A DNA stretch of 20,834 bases, from assembly GCA_902477075.1 (NCBI GenBank), contig CABSFU010000021.1, positions 1 through 20,834 of the forward strand. Direction: 5' to 3'. This document shows, piece by piece, positions 6,717 through 13,882 of the stretch. The DNA comes from UMGS1498 sp900552335 (GTDB lineage: Bacteria > Bacillota_I > Bacilli_A > RF39 > UBA660). The notes below the pieces were generated by a model. That model worked only from the letters and a program-made list of their open reading frames with translations, was not told the origin of the DNA and searched no databases. The position numbers and the translations under genes are program-made. Positions within the stretch are counted from its first letter, which is position 1, and each line of letters opens with the position of its first letter.

Positions 6717-8192
6717 ATGAAAAAATATCTTAAAGATTATCCAAATTTAGTTGAAGAATGGAATTACAAAAAGAATGAAGAGTTGGGGCTTTTTTTAGAT
6801 AAAATAACAAGTAAAAATGGAAATAAAGCTTGGTGGATATGTAAAAAATGCGAAGGCGAATGGTTTGCTACAATAGCAGGTCGAACAGATAATCATGGTT
6901 GTCCATACTGTTCTGGGAGATTGGTAAAAAAAGGAATAAACGATTTGGAAACTTTATGTCCTGAAATAGCCAGTGAGTGGCATCCAACAAAAAACGGTAC
7001 CCTAAAACCTTATGAAGTTTCTATTAAATCATCAAAGAAAGTGTGGTGGTTGGGAAAATGCGGACATGAGTGGTGTGCATTAATTAGCAATAGAACAAAC
7101 GGCTCTGGATGTCCTAAGTGTAAATTATCAGCGGTTTCTTCTTTCCCTGAACAAGCTATTTATTATTATATGAAAAAAATTTATAGCGATACGCTTACTA
7201 GAGATACTCATTTAGGAGTAGAACTGGATATATATATTCCATCAATTAAAGTTGCTATTGAATACGATGGCGAAGCATGGCACAAAGGTAAGAAGAAAGA
7301 ACATGATATTAAAAAAAATAATATATGTAATCAAAATAATATTAAGTTAATAAGAATTCGAGAAAAGAAATTAGATACTATTGAAGGTTGTATTTCAATA
7401 GTAAGAGAAGATTCGAATAGCGATAAATCGTTAGAAAAATGTATCAAGAATTTATTTAAAATATTAAATTTACCAATTGATAATATTAATATTTTAAGAG
7501 ATACTCCTTTAATTTTAGAACAATATTCGGCAATTCAATTAAACAATAGCTTGGCAAAATGTTTTCCTGATATTGCTGATGAATGGCATCCAACAAAAAA
7601 TGGAAATCTGACTCCAGATCAAATATCAAAAGGTTCAAGAAGAATTGTTTGGTGGTTGGGAAAATGTGGACATGAATATGAAATGGTTGTTAGTGAAAGA
7701 ACAAATATAAGAAAAAATGGAAAAGCATACGGTTGTCCAGTATGTGCTGGAAAAAGAGTGCTAAAAGGTATTAATGATTTAAAAACGCTATATCCTTCTA
7801 TTGCTAGTGAATGGGATTATGAAAAAAACGTAGGTATACCATCAGATTTTTTAGCTAATAGTAATCAAAATATTTGGTGGAGATGTTCTAAAGGACATTC
7901 TTGGAATGCTAAGATTCAATCAAGAACTCATGCAAAATCTAATTGCCCATATTGTAGTAATAAAAAAGTATTAAAAGGTTATAATGATTTGAAAACAGTT
8001 TGCCCTGAATTAGTAAAAGATTGGGATTATCAAAAAAATAATAAATTAAATATAAAGCCAGATGCTATTACTTTTGGAAGTAATAAGAGAGTGTGTTGGA
8101 AATGTCATTTGTGTGGACATGAGTGGGATACCTATGTATGTAGTAGAACCAAGAAAAAAACTAAATGTCCAAAATGTGGCAGAAAAAAATAA
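6717..8192 (+). CDS. Five-repeat zinc-ribbon protein with an embedded PD-(D/E)XK-like endonuclease domain
   Basis: A 491-residue protein built from five treble-clef/zinc-ribbon repeats of the DUF4379 kind, each with a W-rich entry (NDLxxxxPEIASEWHPTKNG-like), a CxxC or CGHEW knuckle, and a closing CPxC. Closing pairs are at 62-65, 132-135, 340-343, 410-413 and 484-487. Between repeats 2 and 3, residues 143-230 form a nuclease-like domain: SFPEQAIYYYMKK, then ELDIYIPSIKVAIEYDGEAWH (E169, D171, E182, D184) and IKLIRIREKKL, the pattern of Vsr/DUF559-type nucleases. The repeats probably grip DNA while the insert cuts. Similar proteins occur in mobile and phage-rich regions; homing, restriction or defence roles are all possible. 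It is followed 14 bases later by a HEPN-like gene in the same operon. Confidence 0.8.
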   Translation: MKKYLKDYPNLVEEWNYKKNEELGLFLDKITSKNGNKAWWICKKCEGEWFATIAGRTDNHGCPYCSGRLVKKGINDLETLCPEIASEWHPTKNGTLKPYEVSIKSSKKVWWLGKCGHEWCALISNRTNGSGCPKCKLSAVSSFPEQAIYYYMKKIYSDTLTRDTHLGVELDIYIPSIKVAIEYDGEAWHKGKKKEHDIKKNNICNQNNIKLIRIREKKLDTIEGCISIVREDSNSDKSLEKCIKNLFKILNLPIDNINILRDTPLILEQYSAIQLNNSLAKCFPDIADEWHPTKNGNLTPDQISKGSRRIVWWLGKCGHEYEMVVSERTNIRKNGKAYGCPVCAGKRVLKGINDLKTLYPSIASEWDYEKNVGIPSDFLANSNQNIWWRCSKGHSWNAKIQSRTHAKSNCPYCSNKKVLKGYNDLKTVCPELVKDWDYQKNNKLNIKPDAITFGSNKRVCWKCHLCGHEWDTYVCSRTKKKTKCPKCGRKK

Positions 8193-8206
8193 TGGAAGGT
8201 GAAATA

Positions 8207-8815
8207 ATGATTGATTTACCACAAACAAGAAGTATATCATTAAAAAGTTATATAGAAGATATAAAAAAGTCCATAAAAGATGGAAATTATTTATCAGTTT
8301 TATGTATATCATTAATAATACCTGATATATGCATTAATTATCTTGATTGGGATAACAAAGATGGGAAAGGATATAAAAAATGGATTGATAAATATATCAC
8401 CGAAAGTTATTTGCCTTCAACCAAATATAATAGTAATCGTAAAAGACGCGAAATTGATGACATTAAATTTGATGGTAAAGCATGTTACTCATTAAGATGT
8501 TCTATATTACATGAAGGAACCACACCATTAGAAACTAAATTATTAAAAACAGAAGGAATAAAAAAGTATAAAACAATCCAACTATGTGTAAATAGTAGAA
8601 GTAATTTAGATTACCAATATGGTGAATCAAAGAGTTTAGTTACATCTCCAAATCACAAAGAATACTCTATGAGAATTAATGTAGTTAATTTTGCTAAAGA
8701 AATGATAGACGGATGTAATAAATTTCTTGAAGAAGAAAAAATAGATGATATAAGATTATTTACTATGATTGATTGGGATAATAGAAATGGTGAAATTATA
8801 TTTACACCAAATTAG
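8207..8815 (+). CDS. Uncharacterised HEPN-like protein
   Basis: A 202-residue, mostly helical protein. GGAAGGTG at 8194-8201 places the start at ATG 8207 rather than at the ATG at 8165, which would run into the preceding gene. The notable motif is CYSLRCSILHEGT with R97 and H102, an R-x4-H arrangement as in HEPN RNases, at the start of a helix as expected. Other visible features are ISLIIPDICINYLDWD near the N-terminus and MIDWDNRNGEIIF at the end. I do not recognise a named family. It follows the zinc-ribbon nuclease gene by 14 bases and precedes a terminator, so the two form a bicistron and likely act together. HEPN proteins in such pairs are often RNases of defence or toxin systems; that is inference. 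Confidence 0.6.
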   Translation: MIDLPQTRSISLKSYIEDIKKSIKDGNYLSVLCISLIIPDICINYLDWDNKDGKGYKKWIDKYITESYLPSTKYNSNRKRREIDDIKFDGKACYSLRCSILHEGTTPLETKLLKTEGIKKYKTIQLCVNSRSNLDYQYGESKSLVTSPNHKEYSMRINVVNFAKEMIDGCNKFLEEEKIDDIRLFTMIDWDNRNGEIIFTPN

Positions 8816-8837
8816 TAATAATTGATAGTTGTCAAAT

Positions 8838-8886
8838 GTGCGATGAAGAAGTAGAAATACTTCTTTTTCTTTTACTCTTATCGCAC
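8838..8886 (+). terminator. Terminator nested in a larger inverted repeat, end of the nuclease/HEPN operon
   Basis: Inner stem AAGAAGTA (8846-8853), GAAA loop, TACTTCTT (8858-8865), then a T-rich run. Outside it, GTGCGAT (8838-8844) is the exact reverse complement of ATCGCAC (8880-8886). The inner part is a normal terminator; the outer arms are extra. Confidence 0.75.
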
Positions 8887-8935
8887 CCTAAACTTATTTT
8901 TATAAAAATGATAATTTCTTTGTAGAGGTGATTTA

Positions 8936-10368
8936 ATGAAAAGAAAGGTAGCAATATATGCTAGAGTTTCAACAGAACATGAAGCTCAATTATCTGCTTT
9001 AGATAATCAAGTTCAATACTATGATGAAATTTTAAAGAAAAATCCTGATTGGATTCTTTATGATAGATACATAGATGAAGGATTAAGTGGCACATCTACA
9101 AAGAAGAGAAAAAACTTTATGAGAATGATGGAGGATGCAAAAGCAGGAAGATTTGATTTGATAGTTACTCGTGAAGTATCAAGATTTGCAAGAAACACAG
9201 TTGATACATTACAAGAAACTAGAAAGTTAAAAAATATAGGAGTAGAAGTATATTTTATAGATGATAATATTTGGACATTTAATGATGAAGATGGTGAATT
9301 AAAACTAACTATTATGGCTACATTAGCTCAAAATGAAAGTAAGAAAACTTCTCAAAGAGTTAAAGCTGGACAATTGATATCATTTCAAAATGGAGTATTC
9401 TATGGAACTGGTAATATACTTGGGTATGATAAAGTTGGTAAAGATTTAATAATTAATGAAGATCAAGCTGAAATAATAGATTTATTTATTCAGAATATTT
9501 AAATGGAAAAGGTATAGTTAAAATAGCAGATGAATTAACTGAAAGAGGAGCAATTACATCAACTGGATTATCAAGATGGAGTGCTGCTTATGTATCTAGA
9601 GTATTAAGAAATCCATTTTATTCAGGTACTATAGTTTATAGAAAATCTTATATACCAGATTATTTAGAACAAAAACCTAAAATGAATTATGGAGAAGTAG
9701 AACAAGTAGTAGTTGAAGGTAGACATGAGCTAATTATATCTAAAGAAGATTTTAAGCAAGTTCAACAAATTATGGATAGTCATTCTAAACCAATAAAATT
9801 GGGTAGAAGACAAGCAACTGGAGTAACTAAAAATATATGGAGTAAAAAATTAGTATGTGAATGTGGATCTAACTTTAATAGAAAGATTTATCATAAGAAT
9901 AAAAATGAAACAACATATTGTTATGTTTGCTATAACAAGAAAATGCGACCAAAGAATAGATATAAAGATAGTTGTGAAGTCAAAGAAGTTCAAGAATGGA
10001 AATTACAATATATGGCTGAAACAATATTTAGAAATTTCACACATGATACAGATAATCGAAAAGAATTATATGAAAGATTAATGAAAGGAGTGAATATAGA
10101 TGAACATCCGGAGATTAAAATAAAAAAACGAATTGATAAATTAAATCAATAGATAGAAAACGAATCATCCAAGTTAGATAGATTAATTGATACCTATTTA
10201 GATGAAACTATAGATGTCGCAATGTATGATATGTTTCAAAAAAAAGTATCAAGTAGAATAGAAAAATATAAAATAGAAAAAAGTGAATTAGAAAAACAAT
10301 ATGAATCTATAGAACCATTAGAAGTTAGGATTGAAAATGCTAAAAAGAAAATAAGAAGATTATTATGA
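8936..10368 (+). pseudogene. Large serine recombinase (site-specific integrase), frameshifted and interrupted
   Basis: The N-terminal resolvase domain is intact, with catalytic Ser12 in IYARVSTEHEAQ, then YIDEGLSGTSTKKR, TREVSRFARN and LTIMATLAQNES. Near 9494 one base is missing: the frame ends in FIQNI-stop, while the next frame continues at once with YLNGKGIVKIADEL, as expected for the recombinase domain. That part runs through WSAAYVSRVLRNPFYSG, the zinc ribbon (KLVCECGSNFNRK, TTYCYVCYNKK) and into the C-terminal coiled coil, where a TAG at 10150-10152 interrupts it; the frame then stays open to TGA 10366-10368. Two independent lesions argue for decay rather than programmed frameshifting, though an assembly error could explain one. 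It belongs to the group that mobilises integrative elements and prophages, and is the best sign of how the island arrived. Confidence 0.88.
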
Positions 10369-10374
10369 TATAAT
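10366..10374 (+). promoter_or_regulatory. Extended -10 promoter of the peptidase gene
   Basis: TGATATAAT overlaps the terminal TGA of the recombinase remnant. The start site should be near 10381, directly at the GGAG ribosome site, so the leader is only about a dozen bases. Confidence 0.65.
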
Positions 10375-10392
10375 ATTTTTGGAGTGATTAAA

Positions 10393-11208
10393 ATGAGTTT
10401 ATCTGAACAATTAATTTATTGTACAACTAAAATAATATCAGTTTTGGATGAAAAAACAATTTCAACTGGCACAGGTTTTTTTATGAATTTTAATATAGAT
10501 GTTGAAAAAGATACTTATCAACCCGTAATTATAACAAATAAACATGTAGTTGCTGATGCCAAGAAAATTATTTTTTCAATATGCAAAGCAGATGATAATA
10601 ACAAACCATTAGATACAGAAAGATTCACAATTACTTTGGATTCATTTAGAATAATAAATCACCCATCTGATGATGTTGATTTGTGCGCTATTCCTATTGC
10701 AGATCTAGATTCATTAACAAATCAAAATAAAGTAAAACTATTTAGAGGTAATTTTGGGACTGATTTATTAATAAGCAATACAGAAATAAAAGAATGTTCC
10801 GCAATGGAAGATATAATAATGATTGGTTATCCTAACGGTTTAGAGGACACATATAATAATAAGCCGATAATTCGTAAAGGAATAACATCTACTCATATGA
10901 AATTTAATTACAACGGTAAAAAAGAATTTTTAATAGATATGGCATGTTTTCCTGGTTCAAGTGGTTCTCCTATATTCTTTTGTAATGAATCTTCATATAC
11001 GGTAGGGAATAATGTTATTATTGGATCAAGATGTAGATTATTAGGATTATTATATGCTGGGCCACAACATACGGGAGTAGGTACGATAGTATTTGAAAAT
11101 ATTCCAACAAATCCTAAAACAGTAATTAATATCCCAAATAACCTTGGTGTAGTTATTAAAGCTGAAAGAATTAAAGAATTAGAAGATGTTATGAAAGACA
11201 TGAATTAA
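10393..11208 (+). CDS. Trypsin-like serine peptidase, cytoplasmic
   Basis: A 271-residue S1/DegP-type protease. The triad is readable: His51 in IITNKHVV, Asp96 in DDVDLCAI, Ser190 in FPGSSGSPIF, with the oxyanion-type Gly/Ser loop. It starts at the mature catalytic barrel: residues 1-20 have no signal peptide or membrane anchor, and no PDZ domain follows. It should therefore work in the cytoplasm, unlike HtrA. The ATG at 10393 is preferred over the upstream GTG (10384) because GGAG at 10381-10384 is then eight bases away. It stands alone with its own promoter between the recombinase remnant and RNA element A. Stand-alone trypsin-like proteases occur in bacterial defence islands as effectors; which protein it cuts cannot be told from here. 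Confidence 0.85.
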   Translation: MSLSEQLIYCTTKIISVLDEKTISTGTGFFMNFNIDVEKDTYQPVIITNKHVVADAKKIIFSICKADDNNKPLDTERFTITLDSFRIINHPSDDVDLCAIPIADLDSLTNQNKVKLFRGNFGTDLLISNTEIKECSAMEDIIMIGYPNGLEDTYNNKPIIRKGITSTHMKFNYNGKKEFLIDMACFPGSSGSPIFFCNESSYTVGNNVIIGSRCRLLGLLYAGPQHTGVGTIVFENIPTNPKTVINIPNNLGVVIKAERIKELEDVMKDMN

Positions 11209-11222
11209 TATAAAAAGTCATT

Positions 11223-11236
11223 TTAGTCAAAAAATA
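11223..11236. repeat. 14-bp direct repeat, right copy (possible attachment core)
   Basis: Second TTAGTCAAAAAATA, 15 bases after the peptidase stop and immediately before RNA element A. With the copy at 6057 it would delimit a segment of about 5.17 kb holding the regulator, nuclease/HEPN, recombinase and peptidase genes. Confidence 0.4.
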
Positions 11237-11241
11237 GAACG

Positions 11242-11344
11242 GCATATCGTTCAGTTTAGTTTTCCGATAGTGCTTGGCTCACAAGCCACAATTAAATCAA
11301 AGAAAAATAGGTAATGAATAGACTAGAGTAATCTAGTCTTTTTT
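11242..11344 (+). ncRNA. Pseudoknot RNA element, copy A
   Basis: Stem 1: 11242-11249 with 11265-11268 and 11270-11273 (8 bp, one G-U, one bulged A). Stem 2: 11254-11261 with 11290-11297 (8 bp, two wobbles). The arms interleave, giving an H-type pseudoknot; GGCU/AGCC (11276-11279, 11284-11287) can add a hairpin. The core ACAAGCCACAATTAA (11281-11295) is shared with copies B and C, and the terminator with copy B. No promoter is evident just upstream, where the 14-bp repeat sits; GAACG/CGTTC (11237-11241, 11248-11252) offers a competing hairpin. Function unknown. Confidence 0.55.
11320..11344 (+). terminator. Terminator of RNA element A
   Basis: AGACTAGA (11320-11327), loop GTAA, TCTAGTCT (11332-11339), then a run of T. 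Stem, loop and T run are almost identical to the terminator at 13970-13992. Confidence 0.88.
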
Positions 11345-11345
11345 A

Positions 11346-11354
11346 TGATATAAT
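11346..11354 (+). promoter_or_regulatory. Extended -10 promoter of the HAD-NUDIX operon
   Basis: TGATATAAT begins two bases after the T run of the preceding terminator. AGGATGTGA (11362-11370) is the ribosome site of the gene at 11375. The promoter lies after RNA A, so that RNA is not a leader of this operon. Confidence 0.7.
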
Positions 11355-11374
11355 TAATTATAGGATGTGATGAT

Positions 11375-11944
11375 ATGAAAAAAATAGCGCTTGATTTGGA
11401 TGGGGTTGTATTTGATTCAGAAAACTTATATAGAGTATATACAGAAATATATGATGTAGAAAAAAATAAAAAAGATACTATAGTGGATAATACACAAAGA
11501 ATATTTCAAAAAAGGTATGATTGGTCAGAAGAAGAGTTTAAAGATTTTTATAATTCTAATGCTGAAATTGTATTAAAAACTGCTAATTTTATGACAGGAG
11601 TAGATATCGTATTAAATAAACTAAAAGATTATTTTGAATTTATTGTAGTAACAGCTAGAAATGATTTTGAAACTGAAATAGCTATTGAAAAACTAAAAAC
11701 AATTGGATTTGGAAATATCAAAGTTTTTAATAACGAACATCATAAAATTGATAAGTTATTAGAAGAACATGTAGATTATATGATTGATGATGATAACAAT
11801 ATTTGTATTAATGCATCAGATAATGGTATATGTGCACTCTATTTTAAAAATAATGCTTCAAATAAAGTTGACAAAGAAAATGTTATTAATGTAAATAATT
11901 GGGGAGAAATATATAAATACTTAATGTTAAATAAAGGAGAATAA
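11375..11944 (+). CDS. HAD-superfamily phosphatase, 5'-nucleotidase-like
   Basis: A 189-residue haloacid dehalogenase-type phosphatase. Motif I is LDLDGVVFDSEN with nucleophile Asp7 and acid/base Asp9; motif II Thr93 in IVVTARND; motif III Lys124 in HHKIDKLL; motif IV Asp138-Asp139 in YMIDDDNNI. The helical insert after motif I (about residues 15-75) is a C1-type cap as in the deoxyribonucleotidase (NT5C-like) branch, so a nucleoside monophosphate or similar small phosphate is a reasonable substrate guess. It is first of a tight bicistron: the NUDIX gene begins two bases after its stop codon, with GGAGA placed inside its 3' end. Pairing with a NUDIX hydrolase suggests clean-up or breakdown of a nucleotide. 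Confidence 0.8.
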   Translation: MKKIALDLDGVVFDSENLYRVYTEIYDVEKNKKDTIVDNTQRIFQKRYDWSEEEFKDFYNSNAEIVLKTANFMTGVDIVLNKLKDYFEFIVVTARNDFETEIAIEKLKTIGFGNIKVFNNEHHKIDKLLEEHVDYMIDDDNNICINASDNGICALYFKNNASNKVDKENVINVNNWGEIYKYLMLNKGE

Positions 11945-11945
11945 T

Positions 11946-12533
11946 ATGGAATTTAGAAGGATGAGAGAATACTCTCATGAAGAATTTGTTGATTTGATTT
12001 TAAGTTTAAGTGAAGAAGAACTACTAGAACTTAGTAAAAATTACGGAGGATATCCAGTATTGTTTAGAATGGCTTTAGATGATAGAATTAGTCACATACC
12101 ATTTATTCAAACAGGGGCAGCCATTATTATTGAGAATAATAATGGAGAAATATTACTTCAAGAAAGAACTGATAGAAATAAGTGGGGATTACCTGGAGGA
12201 TGTCAAGATCTTGGAGAAGATTTAAGAGAAACTGCTGTGAGAGAGGCATATGAAGAAACTGGTTTAAAATTTGATCCAAACAAATTGATTTTAATAGATA
12301 CTTTATCTGGAAACTCAAGAAAGAATAGTTATCCAAATGGAGATATTGTTTATAATAACACATCGCTTTATTTAGCTAGAGTATCTAATATTGATGTAAA
12401 TAATTTAAAAGGTGATTCTGAAACTAAAAGATTAGAATTTTTTAAAACAGATGAAGTACCTGAAAATCTAATGGATGTTGATTTGATTAAATCATATATT
12501 TCATATTTAAATAAAAAAGCACCAGAAGATTAA
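11946..12533 (+). CDS. NUDIX hydrolase
   Basis: A 195-residue enzyme with a complete Nudix box: G85-x5-E91-x7-R99-E100-x2-E103-E104-x-G106 (GGCQDLGEDLRETAVREAYEETGL region). Residues 1-50 form a helical extension (SLSEEELLELS, then YGGYPVLFRMALDDR) often seen in Firmicute NUDIX proteins, followed by the fold start IPFIQTGAAIII. It should hydrolyse a nucleoside diphosphate linked to another group (X); the substrate is not readable. The C-terminal part LEFFKTDEVPENLMDVDLIKSYISYL is the usual end. It is translated right after the HAD phosphatase gene, so a diphosphate product could be passed on for dephosphorylation. Confidence 0.9.
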   Translation: MEFRRMREYSHEEFVDLILSLSEEELLELSKNYGGYPVLFRMALDDRISHIPFIQTGAAIIIENNNGEILLQERTDRNKWGLPGGCQDLGEDLRETAVREAYEETGLKFDPNKLILIDTLSGNSRKNSYPNGDIVYNNTSLYLARVSNIDVNNLKGDSETKRLEFFKTDEVPENLMDVDLIKSYISYLNKKAPED

Positions 12534-12576
12534 GATATTAAGAATTATTAAAATATGGTTGAATTGATGAAGAGCA

Positions 12577-12585
12577 TGATATAAT
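12577..12585 (+). promoter_or_regulatory. Extended -10 promoter of the kinase/ART-like operon
   Basis: TGATATAAT, 24 bases before the ATG at 12609; TTGAAT at 12559-12564 is a possible but closely spaced -35. It divides the four-gene stretch into two bicistrons. Confidence 0.65.
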
Positions 12586-12608
12586 TATATTGAGGGATAT
12601 GAGGTCTT

Positions 12609-13175
12609 ATGAGTAAAGAATTAAAACAAAACCAAAATACACTTTATATTGATTTGTATATTGATAATGAACCATATATAAAAGATCTTACTAATGATAG
12701 AATTATTAATCTTACTGGAGAATCAGGTAGTGGAAAATCTTATTTTAGTAATAAATACATTAAAGATCATAATTATATAGTTATTGATACAGATATAGTA
12801 TTTAGTGATGAGGAATCTGATAACAAAGAAAGTGTTGAATTAAGGAGCATTTTTAATGATAAACCCAAAGATTATTTAATTACAAATTTTGATGAATTTT
12901 ATTTAAAAACTTTGGACTATTTTAAAGACAGCAATAAAACTTTAGTTGTTGACTCAGCACAATATAGAAATATAAAAGATTATTCTCTTTTAAAAGGCAA
13001 AATTATTGTTATGAGAACATGCATCAATACTTGTTATGAGAGAACTTTAAGTAGATGGAAAAGCAAAAATGAATATAATGAAGAAGAATATCAAAAATTT
13101 GCTGATAGAAAAAAAGGAATGTTTGAATGGTACCATTCATTGAATACATTTTTAGAAAATATAGATAAAATGTGA
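12609..13175 (+). CDS. P-loop kinase-like NTPase
   Basis: A 188-residue protein with Walker A GESGSGKS (37-44) near the start of the fold, a Walker B-like strand TLVVDSAQY (111-119), and a basic C-terminal segment with Arg pairs (IIVMRTCINTCYERTLSRWKSK) like the lid/LID-arginine region of small-molecule kinases. VIDTDIVFSDEES (58-70), after the first helix, resembles the acidic substrate site of shikimate/gluconate-type or nucleic-acid-end kinases. Size and layout fit a nucleoside monophosphate or polynucleotide-kinase-like fold rather than an AAA+ motor. The preceding 30 residues are of unclear fold. The next gene begins eight bases after its stop, so the two are co-translated. Substrate unknown. 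Confidence 0.75.
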   Translation: MSKELKQNQNTLYIDLYIDNEPYIKDLTNDRIINLTGESGSGKSYFSNKYIKDHNYIVIDTDIVFSDEESDNKESVELRSIFNDKPKDYLITNFDEFYLKTLDYFKDSNKTLVVDSAQYRNIKDYSLLKGKIIVMRTCINTCYERTLSRWKSKNEYNEEEYQKFADRKKGMFEWYHSLNTFLENIDKM

Positions 13176-13183
13176 GGCGTAAT

Positions 13184-13861
13184 ATGGCAAATATAAATTC
13201 AAATGATTATTACTATTATTTACATAAAACTATTATTGATAGTCCTGAAAAGATAGAAAGTTTTTTTAATGAAGGATTGAAAAGTAGATGTCATTATAGT
13301 ATTCATTCTACAATGGCTAGAATTAACGAACAGGATTTACGAAATAATGGTTTAGAAAAAGAAATAAAAGATTATTTAGGACAAGGACAAGATTATAATG
13401 CAGTATTTATTATAAAAATTCCTAAAAGATATTTAAGAGATACAATACATCATGATGGCAAAATGGACCCTGCCATTCCTATGTTTAGAGAATATTCTGA
13501 AGAAGACTGGTATTGGAATTCATTGTTTACACCAAAACTAATTCAGGGTGTTTATTGTAGAGATATTGATAAATCATTTACTAATCCTAATTTTAATCCA
13601 GTATTTGATCCAAGCGGTTGTCAATTTTCTGATGAGCAAGTAACTAATTTTGATAGTGTAAATGCAACTGATTGGAAAAAAATGGCCACTGATAGAAAAC
13701 AATATTCTTTTCAACAATTATATATTGGTGATAAATCTAGTAAAACTTGGGATAAAGTAGTCAGTCATTATTCGCAATTATATGGAATTCAACCAACTCA
13801 AATGGTTAAGTATGAAATGTCTGATAATGATAAACAATTATTTGGTGGTAAAACTTTATAA
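13184..13861 (+). CDS. Uncharacterised protein, possibly ADP-ribosyltransferase-like
   Basis: A 225-residue protein. GAGG at 13174-13177 supports ATG 13184 over the GTG at 13172. The beginning, YYYYLHKTIIDSPEKIESFF followed by NEGLKSR, follows the pattern 'aromatic-L-H-x-T ... I ... GL' that opens many ADP-ribosyltransferase folds (for example the KptA/Tpt1 and PARP-like groups), with H14, T16 and the GL at 31-32. Further on are a conserved-looking SIHSTMARI, AVFIIKIPKRYL, IPMFREYSEEDWYWNS and LYIGDKSSKTWDKVVSHY. A clear catalytic Glu cannot be assigned by eye. It is second in a bicistron with the P-loop kinase-like gene. The ART assignment rests on that short pattern only and is an inference. 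Confidence 0.55.
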   Translation: MANINSNDYYYYLHKTIIDSPEKIESFFNEGLKSRCHYSIHSTMARINEQDLRNNGLEKEIKDYLGQGQDYNAVFIIKIPKRYLRDTIHHDGKMDPAIPMFREYSEEDWYWNSLFTPKLIQGVYCRDIDKSFTNPNFNPVFDPSGCQFSDEQVTNFDSVNATDWKKMATDRKQYSFQQLYIGDKSSKTWDKVVSHYSQLYGIQPTQMVKYEMSDNDKQLFGGKTL

Positions 13862-13867
13862 TCAATA

Positions 13868-13876
13868 TGATATAAT
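13868..13876 (+). promoter_or_regulatory. Extended -10 promoter of RNA element B
   Basis: TGATATAAT starts six bases after the preceding gene and predicts a start near 13883. The next downstream structure is the pseudoknot and terminator, with no open frame between, so this promoter appears to serve the small RNA. Confidence 0.65.
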
Positions 13877-13882
13877 AAATTT

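Noticed and set aside
8165..8206. Earlier ATG for the HEPN-like gene, overlapping the zinc-ribbon gene
   Set aside because: GGAAGGTG at 8194-8201 is well placed for ATG 8207, while nothing suitable precedes 8165.
9488..9503. Programmed ribosomal frameshift in the recombinase gene
   Set aside because: No slippery heptamer in the reading frame, and a second nonsense codon further on would still break the protein.
9857..10081. Short plus-strand frame inside the recombinase remnant
   Set aside because: It overlaps the zinc-ribbon part of the recombinase frame, which has clear family motifs, and has no ribosome site.
11242..11344. A riboswitch for the HAD-NUDIX operon
   Set aside because: The operon has its own promoter after the terminator, so transcription of the genes would not pass through the element. 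The core also does not match riboswitch cores I know, including the cyclic-di-GMP type.
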